From NCBI RefSeq assembly GCF_958979055.1, contig NC_084896.1:1674001-1738000 (forward strand): a stretch of 64,000 nt of DNA. The letters run 5' to 3'. The position numbers and the translations under genes were made by a program. Shown piece after piece: positions 1 through 12,600 of this stretch. The notes under the pieces were generated by a model. The model was given only the letters and a program-made list of their open reading frames with translations, was not told the origin of the DNA and searched no databases. Numbering within the stretch: position 1 is the stretch's first letter; every line of letters begins with the position of its first letter. This DNA comes from Alnus glutinosa (Eukaryota; Streptophyta; Magnoliopsida; Fagales; Betulaceae).

Positions 1-221
1 GCGTTTGGCAAAATCGCAGTTTGACCTTTAAAATCGCAGATTAGCCTTTCAAAATACTACGTTTTTAAAAAAGTACCACATTGCCTGCGATTTGAAAAAG
101 CAGAAAATTACTTTTTCAGATTGTAATTTTTTAAAGACGCAGTTCTCAAACGGTTAATTTTTTTCGATTTAATTTAAAATCGTAAATTTTATTTATAAAA
201 TTGTAATGTCAAACGCACCCT
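1..221. mobile_element. hAT-like MITE, cut by the window start
   Basis: Right end TGTCAAACGCACCC is the reverse complement of GGGTGCGTTTGACA, and the window opens with GCGTTTGGCA, the partner end. Between them is AT-rich sequence with repeated AAATCG. The few left-end bases lie outside the window. Confidence 0.6.
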
Positions 222-1004
222 TAGATTGTAATATTGGTAGAAGTTTTTTTAAGATATTTGTTATTCAATATTTATCATATTTTCGGCACCCTTAATAAAA
301 TCATCTTTTTTTTTGAAAATAATAAAATCATGTATTGAAAACAGCAGCAGCCAGCAAGGCCGTACAAGAATTTACTTGAAAGATACAGTTTACCATACAG
401 GATCCCACCTCTGACCAGAACATGTGAGATTCTACAGATCTCTAGAAGCCGGTTTCCTTTTAGATAAAACCAAAATCCACATCGACGCTGACGTGGATTG
501 ACACCTATCCTTCGTCAACAACCCACAAAGTTGCCCCATATTTCCCCTTTTTTCTCAATCCTACCCCTGCTCCTTCCAATCAAATAACGAAACTCTCGTT
601 TAAACTGCACAAATTATTTTTATATAATTCTTTTAAGACTTATTTTATATCGATTGACACAATATATTCAATAATTCCTGTCATATGTCAATTGGGCACG
701 GAGAAAAAATTTGTCGTTTTATTACTGTTTCAAATTAAATAATTAAATAAATTAATATATATTGTTTTTAAAATATGATACTAAAATGAATAAAAAATAG
801 TAAATATTGATAAAGTAAAAGCGGTGAGGATTACAGAGAATTTTATTCCGCGAAGCAGCGAATCAGATCTTCCAGGAAGACAAAAAAAAATTAAGAAAAA
901 AAAGGTTCGGAATTTGCTGGTTTTGTTCTGTGTCGCTGGGTCGCTCAACCTCAAAATCTATCTCGTCCTTAATTGTGCATGTCTTTGTATTTCTCAGAAC
1001 TCCC
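222..1004. other. Upstream region of the SHL gene
   Basis: AT-rich, with T/A runs; no promoter element can be assigned. The 5' leader probably begins after about 830. An in-frame upstream open stretch reaches into the real ATG frame at 1005, but the start at 1005 ([18 protein letters not shown]) is the family start. Confidence 0.4.
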
Positions 1005-4000
1005 ATGGCCAAACCAAAGGCACCCAGACGAACCCTCGACTCCTACACCGTCAAACACATCAACAAAACCATCCGAGGTAAGCCTCTTTCCCTCACTTTT
1101 TTTTTTCCCGAGAAACTAACACCGCCTTCACTCCCTCCCTCCCTCTCTCTCTCTCTCTCTAACTCCGAAAATAGAAAAAAAAAAAAAAAAAAAAGAGAAA
1201 GAAAAAGAGAAGAGAGGACTATCTGATTGTTTGAGTTCTCGTATTCTTCAGCCGGGGACTGCGTGCTCATGCGGCCGTCGGATCCGGCGAAGCCGTCCTA
1301 CGTGGCGAAGATCGAGCGGATCGAGGCGGACGGGCGCGGGGCCAACGTGAAGGTCTACGTGCGATGGTACTACCGGCCGGAGGAATCGATCGGCGGCCGG
1401 CGGCAGTTCCACGGCTCCAAGGAGGTCTTCCTCTCCGACCACTTCGACCTGCAGAGCGCCGACACCATCGAGGGCAAGTGTACGGTCCACAGCTTCAAGA
1501 GCTACACCAAGCTCGACGCCGTCGGCAACGACGACTTCTTCTGCCGTTTCGAGTACAACTCCTCCACCGGCTCTTTCAATCCCGATCGTGTCGCCGTGTA
1601 TGTAAGCCAATTGCTTAAATTTGTTTCGATTCTTTTTCCTTTGATTAATCATTGTTCTTTTTTTGTTATTTATTTTTCCTTGTTCGCTATAAATACGTGT
1701 ACGTGTATTTGAATTTTTGCTGAAAATGTTTCTGATTATTATTTTTGTATTTTTGAATGCCAAATCGCTGTAGCTTTCTACAGATAGGTTTTGAAGTTCA
1801 ATTGACAGAGTGTTTTGGCATCAATTCAACTCAGGCTATATATAAGCATAACATGGAAATGAAATTGAGGAATTTTCATCATTCCTCTTGTTTGCCTCAT
1901 TAGTGAACTTACGATCACCATTCAACACCATGTTAGAGGTGTTCTTGGAACTTACAACTGCAATGTCTTAGGTGATATGCTTCATCCGGTGAACAAAAAT
2001 CTTTAATTGATTAGTGTTTTAGTTGGTCCTTCATGCGCCATGCTCTGAAAACTCCAATTAAGAACAAATCGTTTTCTTTCGAGTAGATTCTTCACTTTTA
2101 ATATCCCACTTTTCCTGGGATGCCCCGTACGGCAAGACATTTTGATTTCATAGTTTTATTCTGGCAGCAAGCACAAGTGGCTCTAAGCTTATGTTACGAT
2201 CCTAAGGGTTTAACCAAATCGGTATCCAACAATCATCTTTTAGTAGAGGATGTAACCACAACAACAGAGTATGTCAAGTATGTTGGAGAGTGATTTTGTG
2301 GTCAAGTACTCTAGCTTGATGTACGATTTGACTAAAGAAGATTCTTACTTGAGTTCTCTGCTTTTGAGAGCGTAAGATTAAATGTGGTTGTTTCTTTGGG
2401 GTCGACAAAGCATAGCATGATGTTGCAGGATATTTGTGGTGCATATAGTACTACTGGCGAATGATGCTTGTTTTATGTGAATTCGGTGCTTGAGTGAAGT
2501 GGCAATTTGGTTAGTTTTAGTTGGATAGTGCATTCGATGTGAAAGAATATAGGTTACTGTCAGGCGGTGTATCTAGAAATTCCTTGTTATTCCTTTCTTT
2601 AAAAATATTTAATTGATCTGTACTTTAGTTGGTGCTATTTGGTCAAAAATTTGTCTTTTCATTGAGAGAAATGCTACACACGCTTTCACTCCCACTCCCC
2701 CATTCCCTGATGTGGCAGTGAAAATTGGATCCAAAATTCAATAGTGATTCATCCAAAATTTAATGTTGATTTTTACTGCCACATCAGGAAGTGTGCACTT
2801 GGGATTGTGTGTAGCATTTATCTTTCATTAATGATTCCTTACAAAGTTTTTTTCCTCTGTTTTCTTTCTAACCAATGATAAAACCTGTATTTCAAGATTT
2901 CAGTTGCTTTCACTATTTTGATCTTTTAGTACTCTTCAATATCTATGTCTGCTTGCTAGCTGAGTTTGATAAATTGTATCTACCTGGTCCTTCACTTCAC
3001 CTTGTTGTAGCCTTTTTGACATGAATGACATGACCTGGGTAAGGTATGATAACCAGAGTGACAATTTTTGGAAAACTCCCTACACTTGGACATGCATGTT
3101 CATTGTTCAGTCCCTACACTCTTATCCAAATCCATTTGACATATGATGTTTTATCTCTAGCTTAAGCCGCTATGTATTGACTAATTGGTGTTGCTTTTCT
3201 GCGCTTAGGAGTGCTTTGAGTGAACTCTAGACTTTATCTTCACTGTGGCATATTGCCATTTTGGTTTGGTGTTTGTGTTTTGGAATAATAAGCTGAAGCT
3301 TTGCAACATGGGGTCTTTGGAGTTTAGAGTTTTTGATTTTGTATTTCTTATTTTATTTGAGTTTGTTTGAGCTCTTCTGATTGATTAGTTAATTTATTGT
3401 GCAGTTATTGCAAGTGTGAGATGCCTTACAACCCTGATGACCTAATGGTTCAGTGTGAAGGCTGCAGTGATTGGTAAGTTGAATGCTGTTGATCTTAATA
3501 TAATTGAAAACTTTTCACATGTTGTTTCTCGGATATGGTGATTGAATTTTATGTGATGGAATATTTGTTTTTTGATAAGTATAAGAAAATAAAAAAGTTA
3601 TTAGATAAGGAGAAAACTCATGTATAGAGGAATTATACTCAAAACTTCTCCCAAAATTTACAGATTAAAGTTAAAGAAATCTAAAATCTCTCAAAGCAAG
3701 TAAAAGGTATCTTGTTAATATATTGGTGTTTCAACAATGGTATTGTAATTAAATTCTGTTTTTTTTGGATAATTGCACCACTAGTCCTTGGAGTTGGCCT
3801 AAATTACGAATCACTCCCTGTGGTACAAAAAGTTCATGAAGGTTCATTGTGGTAAACTATAATTATAAATCACTCTCTAAACCTGTTTTCCGTCCACTAA
3901 GTTAACAGAATCCGTTAGTTTGCCACATTATATAAATAGTGAGATAACCTCTAAATATTATTTGTATTGTAATCCACTAACGAATTCTGTTAACTTTGTG

Positions 4001-5833
4001 GACGGAAAAACGGGTTTATGGAGTAATTCGTAATTATAGTTTATTACAAGGACCCTCCATGAACTTTTTGTACCACAGTGAGTGATTCGTAATTTAGGCC
4101 AACCTCAAGGACCAGTAGTGCAATTATTCCCTTTTTTTTTTTTTTTTTTTTTTTCTAGGCTTGTGAGCTATGCTTATTTATCTGTGTGTGAAACTAATTC
4201 AAGTGTTTGACAACTTGCCAAAAAATGGGAATGTGCCGAAAATCTAGTACTTGAAATAATTGATTATATATAATTACCTTGTGTGTCCAGCTTTTGCATT
4301 TTTCTTTTAGAGATATTATGCTAAGTTCAAATGAACTACATCTGTCTCTGATGCAGCATTGGGAAGGAGATCTATTTGCTTCTTTCATGTAATTCTCAAT
4401 TTTCCTATTTAGCGTTTTTCTTTTGGGTCACATGCTATCTAAGATGGAATCAATAATTCATTTCTTGGTTCAAAGTTAATTTTGGAAGATGTTCTAGGAA
4501 TATTATTAAGTTAGTAGTCGATTACCGTGTTGCTATGCTCCAACAAGAGATGCTTCAGTTATCCTGTCAATATTTTAGGAGTAGAATTTTTTGTGCGCAA
4601 AATACAAATACTGTACTTTTATCATTTGACATTCGAAGGGGTGTCAAATAATTGTAAAAAAAAAAAACAAAAAAAAAACAAAACAAAAAGAAAAGAAAAA
4701 GAAGAAGATGAGGTCTACTAATCCCCAGTAAATCGACCAAGAAGGGACGCATTAAATAATTTTTTCCCCCTCTAATTAAGAATTCAATGTTAAATTGAGT
4801 ATGAGAGGCATGCCTTAAGCAATATTTGTCATTAGACATTTACTTTAGATAGCTTCTAAGTTTGAGGCTTGGGGCTATTTGCCTGGTTACAAGTCTAAAA
4901 GGTGTCAAATTCACTTGCCATTTATGACGGAAAATTATATGTCTATTTTCAACTCTCCCCTTTTGCAGTGCCGGGGTGGGGGAAGAAGGGGGTGTGGAGA
5001 TTGCTTTCACCAAATGGATTTATGTATCAAATGCACCCAATTAGTTCACGCATTGGAATTTTATGTTTTAAACATTAGTTCACATATTTGAATTTTGGTC
5101 CAGGTTTCATCCTGCTTGTATAAACATGAATGCAGAGGAAGCTAAAAGACTTGATCATTTCTTCTGCGAAAATTGTTCCTCTGAAAGTCAGAAGAAATTG
5201 CAGAATTCTCATAATGCTTCCAGACACGCAGATACAAAGGTATTCACATTCGGACTCAAAATCTGCATGTTTAAAGTTGAGATATCAACTGTTGTTGTCT
5301 TTTCAATTTTAGGGTATTCTTTATGAGTTTCAACTCTCAAAATTCAAGGGGAGATTCCTCAATGCATGTTAAGGGCAAGTAACATGATGGTCTCAAAGTA
5401 ATTGAAACCTATTAACGCACAACACACTCCTAACTCTTCTCTAACACATAAGAGTTCTAGTGAGTGTATTGATAAGACTTCCAGTAGTTCACAACTCTTA
5501 GTGACAACCGGTTCCTAGAGATAAGAGTCCTACTTGTATTGAGTGAAAGAGTTTTACTTGCATTTAAGTTAGTTTAGATTATTGATTACAGTTCTGTATT
5601 AGATAAGACTTATCTCTAAGAGATAGTATTAGATCAGGAAGCTAGAAGTTAGAAGTTATCTTGTATTCTATGTAATCTCTATATATACTGAATGGACGCT
5701 CACTAAATGAGCAAGCTTTGAAAGTCAAATATTCTGTGTTACTATAAAACCTAGTAGGAACTTCTTGCTGTATCATCAACGTTAATGTGTTATTATGATG
5801 CTGCAGGTGGATACAAAACGACGTCGGAGGTGA
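1005..5833 (+). CDS. SHL: BAH-PHD chromatin reader, SHL/EBS type (5 coding exons, 216 aa)
   Basis: Coding exons: 1005-1077, 1252-1597, 3405-3473, 5104-5239, 5807-5833. All joins keep frame and use GT-AG. The BAH domain runs from about residue 26 (GDCVLMRPS) to 141 and contains RWYYRPEES and GGRRQFHG; Y41, W63 and Y65 are candidates for its methyl-lysine cage. The PHD finger has a complete C4HC3 set: C142, C144, C157, C160, H165, C168, C184, C187. The protein ends in a basic KRRRR tail encoded by a 27-nt final exon. In Arabidopsis, EBS and SHL read H3K27me3 through BAH and H3K4me3 through PHD to repress floral genes; that role is inferred here from family. The N-terminus (KHINK) and [13 protein letters not shown] look more like SHL than EBS, while the C-terminus looks EBS-like. 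The second donor is GTATGT at 1598, not the GTAAGC four bases further on, because only the former keeps the VAVYCKCE frame. Confidence 0.93.
1137..1195. repeat. CT microsatellite and poly(A) in SHL intron 1
   Basis: (CT)n at about 1137-1160 and about 18 A's at 1176-1194, inside the 174-nt first intron. Confidence 0.85.
2668..2820. mobile_element. Short MITE in SHL intron 2
   Basis: Terminal inverted repeats AAATGCTACACAC and GTGTGTAGCATTT; inside, CCTGATGTGGCAGT pairs with ACTGCCACATCAGG. About 150 bp, hairpin-like, non-coding. Confidence 0.75.
3767..4130. mobile_element. MITE with ~90-bp inverted arms in SHL intron 3
   Basis: Left end GGATAATTGCACCACTAGTC and right end AGTGCAATTATTCC, with long inverted arms (TAAATTACGAATCACT, GTGGTACAAAAAGTTCATG and their complements). 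Flanked by T runs. Same terminal family as the element at 39598-40210. Confidence 0.8.
5368..5779. repeat. LTR-like segment in SHL intron 4
   Basis: Starts TGTTAAGGGC, contains a TATA-like CTCTATATATACT about 100 bases before the end, and ends near ATCATCA. This resembles a solo Copia-type LTR. The flanking five bases do not form a clean duplication, so the call is tentative. Confidence 0.35.
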
Positions 5834-7003
5834 CATATATAAACATATTGTAGATGTATAATGGAGGAACTGGAGGTTCTGTCTCTTCTAATTTTGGGCA
5901 GGCTTCAAGCAAACACAGAGGCCCTATCCAAAGCTCTGTAGTATTTGTGAGTTGATGGGGGGAGAATGTTTTGAAAACCTTTGTCACGTTTTCTTAGAAG
6001 GTTGAGGATGTGTTTGGTTGTCTGCATTCATGTAACATAATCTATCTCTCTGCTCCAGTTTCTTGTTCTTGAATTAGGAACGGGTATACTTGCCCTCGAA
6101 AAAAGAAGAAAAAGAAAAAAGAAAAAAGAATGTGTATAGTACTCGAGCAATAGATACAGGCTTTTTCATGTATCTACTGTGGTGTATATTTTCAGGAAAT
6201 TGCTTGATAAATCATAGGTTTTGTTGCTCTCAGAATGATTAAACCAAATCACGATTATGCTGCTTAGGCTCCAAGACTTGAATGCTTTCCTTCACATTGT
6301 TTGTTGGAATAAATTTCCCCCCCATCTCAGACTAATAATAGCTGCCTTTACCGTTCCTGTTTGTTTGTTTGTTTTGTTTTGTTCTGTTTTTTTTTTTGAC
6401 ATTTTTAAAGCATTAGTCATGGCCGGTTCCATTTCCAAGCTCTGCAGCGACTCTAAAACAAATACAACAGGATCTACATCTCCACACATGAACAGCCAAA
6501 ATTATGAAGATATTGCAGAATTACAATTCAACCAATCCTCTCTGATTTTCAACTTAAAAGCCCCTTCGGGATATAAACTTAATTCCAGTTAAGGGAATCT
6601 TGAAAATAGAAGCTTCACTCAACATGTAAAGGAGACAAAAGTATCACCTATCAATCAGAAGACCAAAAACAACAAAATATATATCCTTTTGATATGCCAA
6701 TCTAAATCATATTATTCCCTGCAACTAGCTCCAAAGTCAAGAGCAAGAGTATGTTGCTTATGAATGCCAATGATGATGTCGTTTGTAGCAGTTCGAGCTG
6801 CTAAATGAGTTAGCATTGGAAGCAAGGCCGATGTGCCTGTGGTTATTGAACAACAAAAAACAATGCAAACAACAATCAAATCTACTAAATAATTCAGAAA
6901 AAGGCGAAATAATAACTGTTCAAATTTGTTTTAGAACATAAGAAAGCTGACGAAAAGGAAGAAACGATCAAAGAAACTTACATATTCTGTTATGAACCAA
7001 GTC
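5834..7003. other. Convergent 3' region of the SHL and PheRS beta genes
   Basis: The two genes converge. This 1.17-kb stretch should hold both 3' UTRs. Seen: an A/G-rich stretch at 6100-6130, T runs at 6360-6400, and frames of about 65-110 codons that look like chance. No poly(A) signal can be placed with confidence. Confidence 0.5.
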
Positions 7004-9599
7004 CTATAAAAAGCACTGAACGTTGAGTTCAAAATAGGAGCAAGGATCAGGAATGTCGAATTTGCTCAAGACCTGAAACCACATAACATATTCTCAAATA
7101 AGTTGATTGTCCGTCTAAAGATGTCCCCAACTTGAATTGAAACAACACATGTATGAAATCTTTAATCCAGATGGCACAAGATAATGTCCTGATGCAAATA
7201 TGCGGAAACATGCAATGCATCGTACAACATGACTTACATGCCTGCAAGGAGAGAAATATTACAAATTTGAAGGAAAGAAGCAGGTGGGAGGGTGGGGATA
7301 AAACCGATTGAACTGAATAAATTGACTGTACCAAACTGAATTGTCGGTTTCAGATGGTGTGCATCACAGACCACTTCCGTCCCCGGTTGAGTAAAATGAA
7401 AACCAATGATATATAGGTTCAGCGTACAGTTTTATATGCTTCCAAGACTAAAGACTATCAAACTAACTACCCTGTATAGTAGATAGAAAAGTTTATATGT
7501 TGCAACACTGTATGTCAGATTTATACATAGCAAATCACATGCACCCAGAAATCAAAAATCCACATAAATCTAAAAATCAAAGTATTCTTTTCATTCCTCA
7601 AAGACCCTTTGGAGCTCCTCAGTCATTTTCCGCTTAATTGTTGGCTGCAAGGTAAACTAGCGGAAAACTTCAAACTTAGGGTTCATTAGGAAACAAAACC
7701 AACTAAAACCAATTTAAAATTTCTTCAAATCAATTAATTCTCTTTCTAGGGGATTTGTCGGTGTCAGCTGGGAAATTTTTCAAACTGATTAAGTTGGTTC
7801 GGTTTAAAATCTCTCCCCAAAGTCAGTTGAAACTGATCATGCAGACTCCTTGGGTGGGGGGAACCAAAAGAGATGATCATTACTTTCATAGATAGATTGA
7901 GGAAATATTGCCAATAAAGTCATGATTAATTATAGACGTCATACCCATGTCCTTTAATAATGATGTGGCTTTTAAAATCACCATATTCAATAATGATCAA
8001 TTACAGAGTAATGCTAAAAGTCTCTTTACTGTCCCTCCAATAATGATGTGTCTCTTAAAATCACTATATTCAATAAGAGTAATGCTAGAAATCCCTCTTG
8101 TATCCCTAAAAAAATGAGGTATCTTTTAAAATCGTCATTGAGATTGTAATTGATCACTATTGAATTTTGATCAAATAGCGATTTTAAAAACCACTTCATT
8201 TTTGGAAGGACACAAGAGTGACACATGAGTAACTTCTAGAATTACTCATTCAATAATGATCAATTACAGAGTAATGCTATAAGTCTCTTTAGTGTCCCTC
8301 TAATAATGATGTGGCTTTTAAAATTATCATTGAGCTTGTAATTGATCACTATTGAATTTTTGTCAAATGATAATTTTAAAAGCCATCTCATTTTTTGAAT
8401 GACACAAAAGGGACACAATAAGGACTTATAAAATTACTCACAATTACAAGTCCAATTGTGATTTAAAAAGCCACATCATTATTAAAGGAATACAAGATAA
8501 ACATGGGTATGACGTCTAGAATTACTCTAAAGTCATATATCACGCAGCAACTGTTGAACTAATGTCAAAAGTAATATTCAAGCAGAACATTCCCCCGAGT
8601 AATTATAAATGTCATAGCCATGTCCCTCTTGTGTTCCTCTAAAAATGATGTGGCTTTTAAAATCACCATGTAATCAAAATTCAATTTTGATCAATCACAA
8701 GTTCAATGATGATTTTAAAAGCCACCTCATTTTTAAGAGGACTCAAGAGGGACATGGGTATGACATCTAGCATTACTCCATTCCCCCCGCACAGGCAACT
8801 CCACTGTGGAAATGGGTGCAATAATTTTTACTACACACAAAGCAATCGAAGTGTACACGATCACATGGCAATCACATTTCAACAAATTCATGTGAGAATG
8901 GGCAAACACTTTATCATGAAATTACAATGCAGTGCATGTGTTCAGGATTTTAACAAACCAAGAGCGCATCCACAACTATCAAAGCATGCTCTTAAGCTAC
9001 TAATATAAATAAACAGAGTCAATGCAGAACTACACAGCAATTAAAACATATTATATAATCCTTCGAAAATAAGTATTTGAGGAAACAATAATTACCTCAG
9101 GGTGCACAATTCCAGAAGTTCCTATTTGCTTCCCTTTGTAAATGATGCTAGCTTGTGTCCCCCGAAGAAACTCGGGCTCCTTCAAGAGATATTAAAACAG
9201 AGGTATATCATCACCAAGCACTAATACATAGCAAATAAACTGCAATGGGCGGGAGGGGGAGAGAAGTCCTTACATCTGAAGGCTTTAGATAGTATGTTGT
9301 ACTGTCATCAGGTGGAACAAGCCCAATCACTTGCATGATTCTTTCCACCAGGCCATGAATTATCTGCAAATCATAAGATTTTTTTTTTGATAAGTAGATT
9401 TTATAGAAAAGAAAGCGTAAGGCGCCCCTACATACACATGAAGTATACACAGGAGAACCACAGCTGACCCGAAGAACCCGAAAAAAACCAGGAAACAGTC
9501 CCCAAGTCAAAACCTAAAAAACAAAGAACGAACTAAAATACTACCCATAGAAGAAACCAAACAGCACCCAAAGAACTAAGAAAACCTGAGAACAACCCA

Positions 9600-9641
<42 letters not shown>

Positions 9642-12600
9642 CTCAAAGCAACCAACCCTACGACCTATTGGCCCTGTCTCTCCTACACTTCGAAAAAGCT
9701 TTGATGTCTCCGTAATTTATGGAACTTTGTAGATTCCGAAGCTCCCTCTTACTCTCGCGTTTCTTGTTCTCAATCATCTCACCCCAAATCTCTTGATGCT
9801 TCTGTCTCTGTTCTTTAGTCACCAACGGATACACCTCGACGATCTTCCCCCAGAGCTCTGCCTCGATACTCCAACAATCCTTCTCCCAATTCTGATCGCA
9901 AACAAAAGGCTGATCCTTCTTCTCTTGAAGCTTTGATAACTCCTCCTTCCACCAATAGACTGCATCTCGGGCTCTCTCTCCCAAAGTCAAACCAGTGGAG
10001 AACTCTAAAGTCCAACTAGGATCTTCAGCAGACTTCTTCTCTTCTACTGGATCTACAGAGACATGTAAAGAAGAAGCTACGTGGGCTTGCACAACCGCAG
10101 GGACTAGAGAGGAGAACACCGGAGAAGAGTTCAACTCAGAATCGACCAACAAGGAGATAGAACCCAGAGAAGCTGCCGGAGCCACCGGAAGCAACAACTC
10201 CGGTGCCGGCAGAGGAGGATGACAGAACCCAAAAGAACCCGATGACACCAAACCCATACCCTCAGAAGAATCTTTAGAGGCTGGAATCTGGCTTAAAAGC
10301 ACCGTATGGACGTTGCTCGACTCACCCCTAGTGGAAGGCATAAACGACGTCGTCCCTATAGCTGCCGACGACGAGGGCTCCGACCTAATGGAACCCCTAA
10401 CAGAACCCGAGATCGCCGGACCCGCGCCCTCTGTGGCTACTGATGCAGCAACCTCCAAACCCCCAGGCGGAGGTCGAACCAGAATCAGCCCAGATGACAC
10501 CTTCGACGTTGTCTCTGGCAGTGAACTCGATGGACGGGAGACTTTAGCTTTCGGCATGAGACGAGCCACGCGGAAACCAGAAGATTTACGACTTAGCCCC
10601 GACCCGGCAAAACGGTCCAGAAGATTCCTTACAGCCCGACCCAAAGCCAAAAAAAAACCCAATACCCAACTTACGCCACGTCTACAGCCTCAAATGTTCG
10701 ATTTTCAAATTTGAACAAGAGGGACGCTTCTTACCCTGTGGACGAAGAGGACGGTCTTTGTCCATCAGGTTGAGCTGATGTGACTCCACCGAAAAGCAAT
10801 CCACTGCTGATCTCTGTACAAACTCTGCATGCCACACCGTCGGAAGAAGATCAAGCTCACAAGGCTCCGGCAACGAAGCCCTTGACCTGAAACGACCGCC
10901 ACCCACAATGGACAACTCCTTCGCAGCAATGGCCGGAACCGACCTCAACATCTCCGCAAAAGAGGGTCCCGTCCACTTTGGAGCCAAACCCAAACTCGGC
11001 TGAACAGCCTTCACTTCCTTCTTCTCCGAAGAAGAAGAGGAACCACTCCCACTACCCACCAGGCCAGAGAGAAAATCAACAACCTTTCTCAGCTCATCAG
11101 AGAATTTGATCCAACCCCACCCTCCACGACCCTCGGGGATAACAATGAACCCTTTCCGACCACCCAACCCGAATGAAGAAACCTCTAAAAAGTGCCCATC
11201 TTTGTTCCCACCTCTTCGAGCAATCAGAAGTTTCGATCCCTCTCTGAATGACTTTACAATTTTTTGCTCTTCCGGTAAACCCAACAACACTTCCAACATC
11301 AACGCAAGCCATTCAAAGCTCTGAGAATTCAGTATGACCACTCCCAGAAAATTTTTCCTCTTCTCCACCCTCAGCGCTGACGCCCCAGCCAAAACAGAGA
11401 AAGCAAAAGACTCGACTCCACTAAAAATTTGTTATCCATCTCACAACACCCCCGGAGCACTGACGACCAAGCCAAGCCAAAAATTACTTCGCCGAAAAAA
11501 GAACCACCCAAACCAAAGATCATGCTGACAGACCCCCCTGCGAGAATCACCCCCCAACAGACTAGCAAAACGAACACTCAAAAACCGGAGTACCAAACGA
11601 AAAGACTAAGAAAGATAGAGGAAACGGTAGACGACAAGAAGAAACGAATCCCTAGCTAGACGCGCTCTCACGCGCCGACGCTAGGGCAGAGAGAGAGAGA
11701 GAGAGAGTAAGCTTTGACACAACTCTTTAAGGGCATTATAGGACTGAGAACTTGAATTTGTTGAACAACTCTTTGATTTGCTTTATATGGACAAGTTAAT
11801 GGGGGTGGGGATGAATAGGAGGGGCCAAATCATAAGATGAAAGGTAAAAAATTGGAACCACTTACCGAGTAACACATGAATGATCATTTTCTTTCCTTTT
11901 TTTAAAAAAGAGATTTTTGGATAAATATTCCTTTTTTTGGATAAATTATCACACTTATTATGCTGCGATGATCCCTTAAAACATCAACACTTATCGCTGA
12001 ATGGTCATCATAACAATAAGTATGGAGTTTGTAATATTTTTCAAACAGTAAGGTAGGCAACATCATCACTTATCGCTGAATGGTCATCTTAACAATAAGT
12101 ATGGAGTTTGTAATATTTTTCTAACAGTAAGGTAGGCAAGTGACTCACCCACTAATTGTAAATAATGGTTGGTGCCTGGCGGTCTATGTGATCTTTCACA
12201 TTAAGGGTGTAGATCAGGCTATTTAAGCTCCCATAAGTAACAGGTGGAGGATAAGGTCCCATGTTTAATTCAGTGTAACTTGTGTTTATCTATCCAAAAG
12301 ATTGATAAATAATGTAAAATGTTGTTAAAAAGAGGAGAAACCTTATGTGTACATCCTTTATCAATAAAATTCCCCTATGTCATAGCCCTCTAGTAAGGAA
12401 GTAATGAAGCAACATGTGATCAACAAACTCGCCACTACACTCACATGTAGCACCAAGTCACCAATATAACATTGCTTTTGATTCTATAATCCATCGATAA
12501 AATCTTCACCAAAGTAGCTATTTTGTTGAGAATACACTTGTGAGTCAAAAAAGGTTAAGTCTCATATTGGAAAGAAGTTATTAGTGTGAGTAGTTAACAT

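Noticed and set aside
3570..3640. TTTTTTGATAAGTATAAG as another short LINE tail
   Set aside because: The terminus looks right but no flanking duplication could be found.
10313..10714. 133-codon plus-strand frame with acidic, Pro-rich product
   Set aside because: Antisense of the LINE ORF1 remnant in copy A; composition explained by that.
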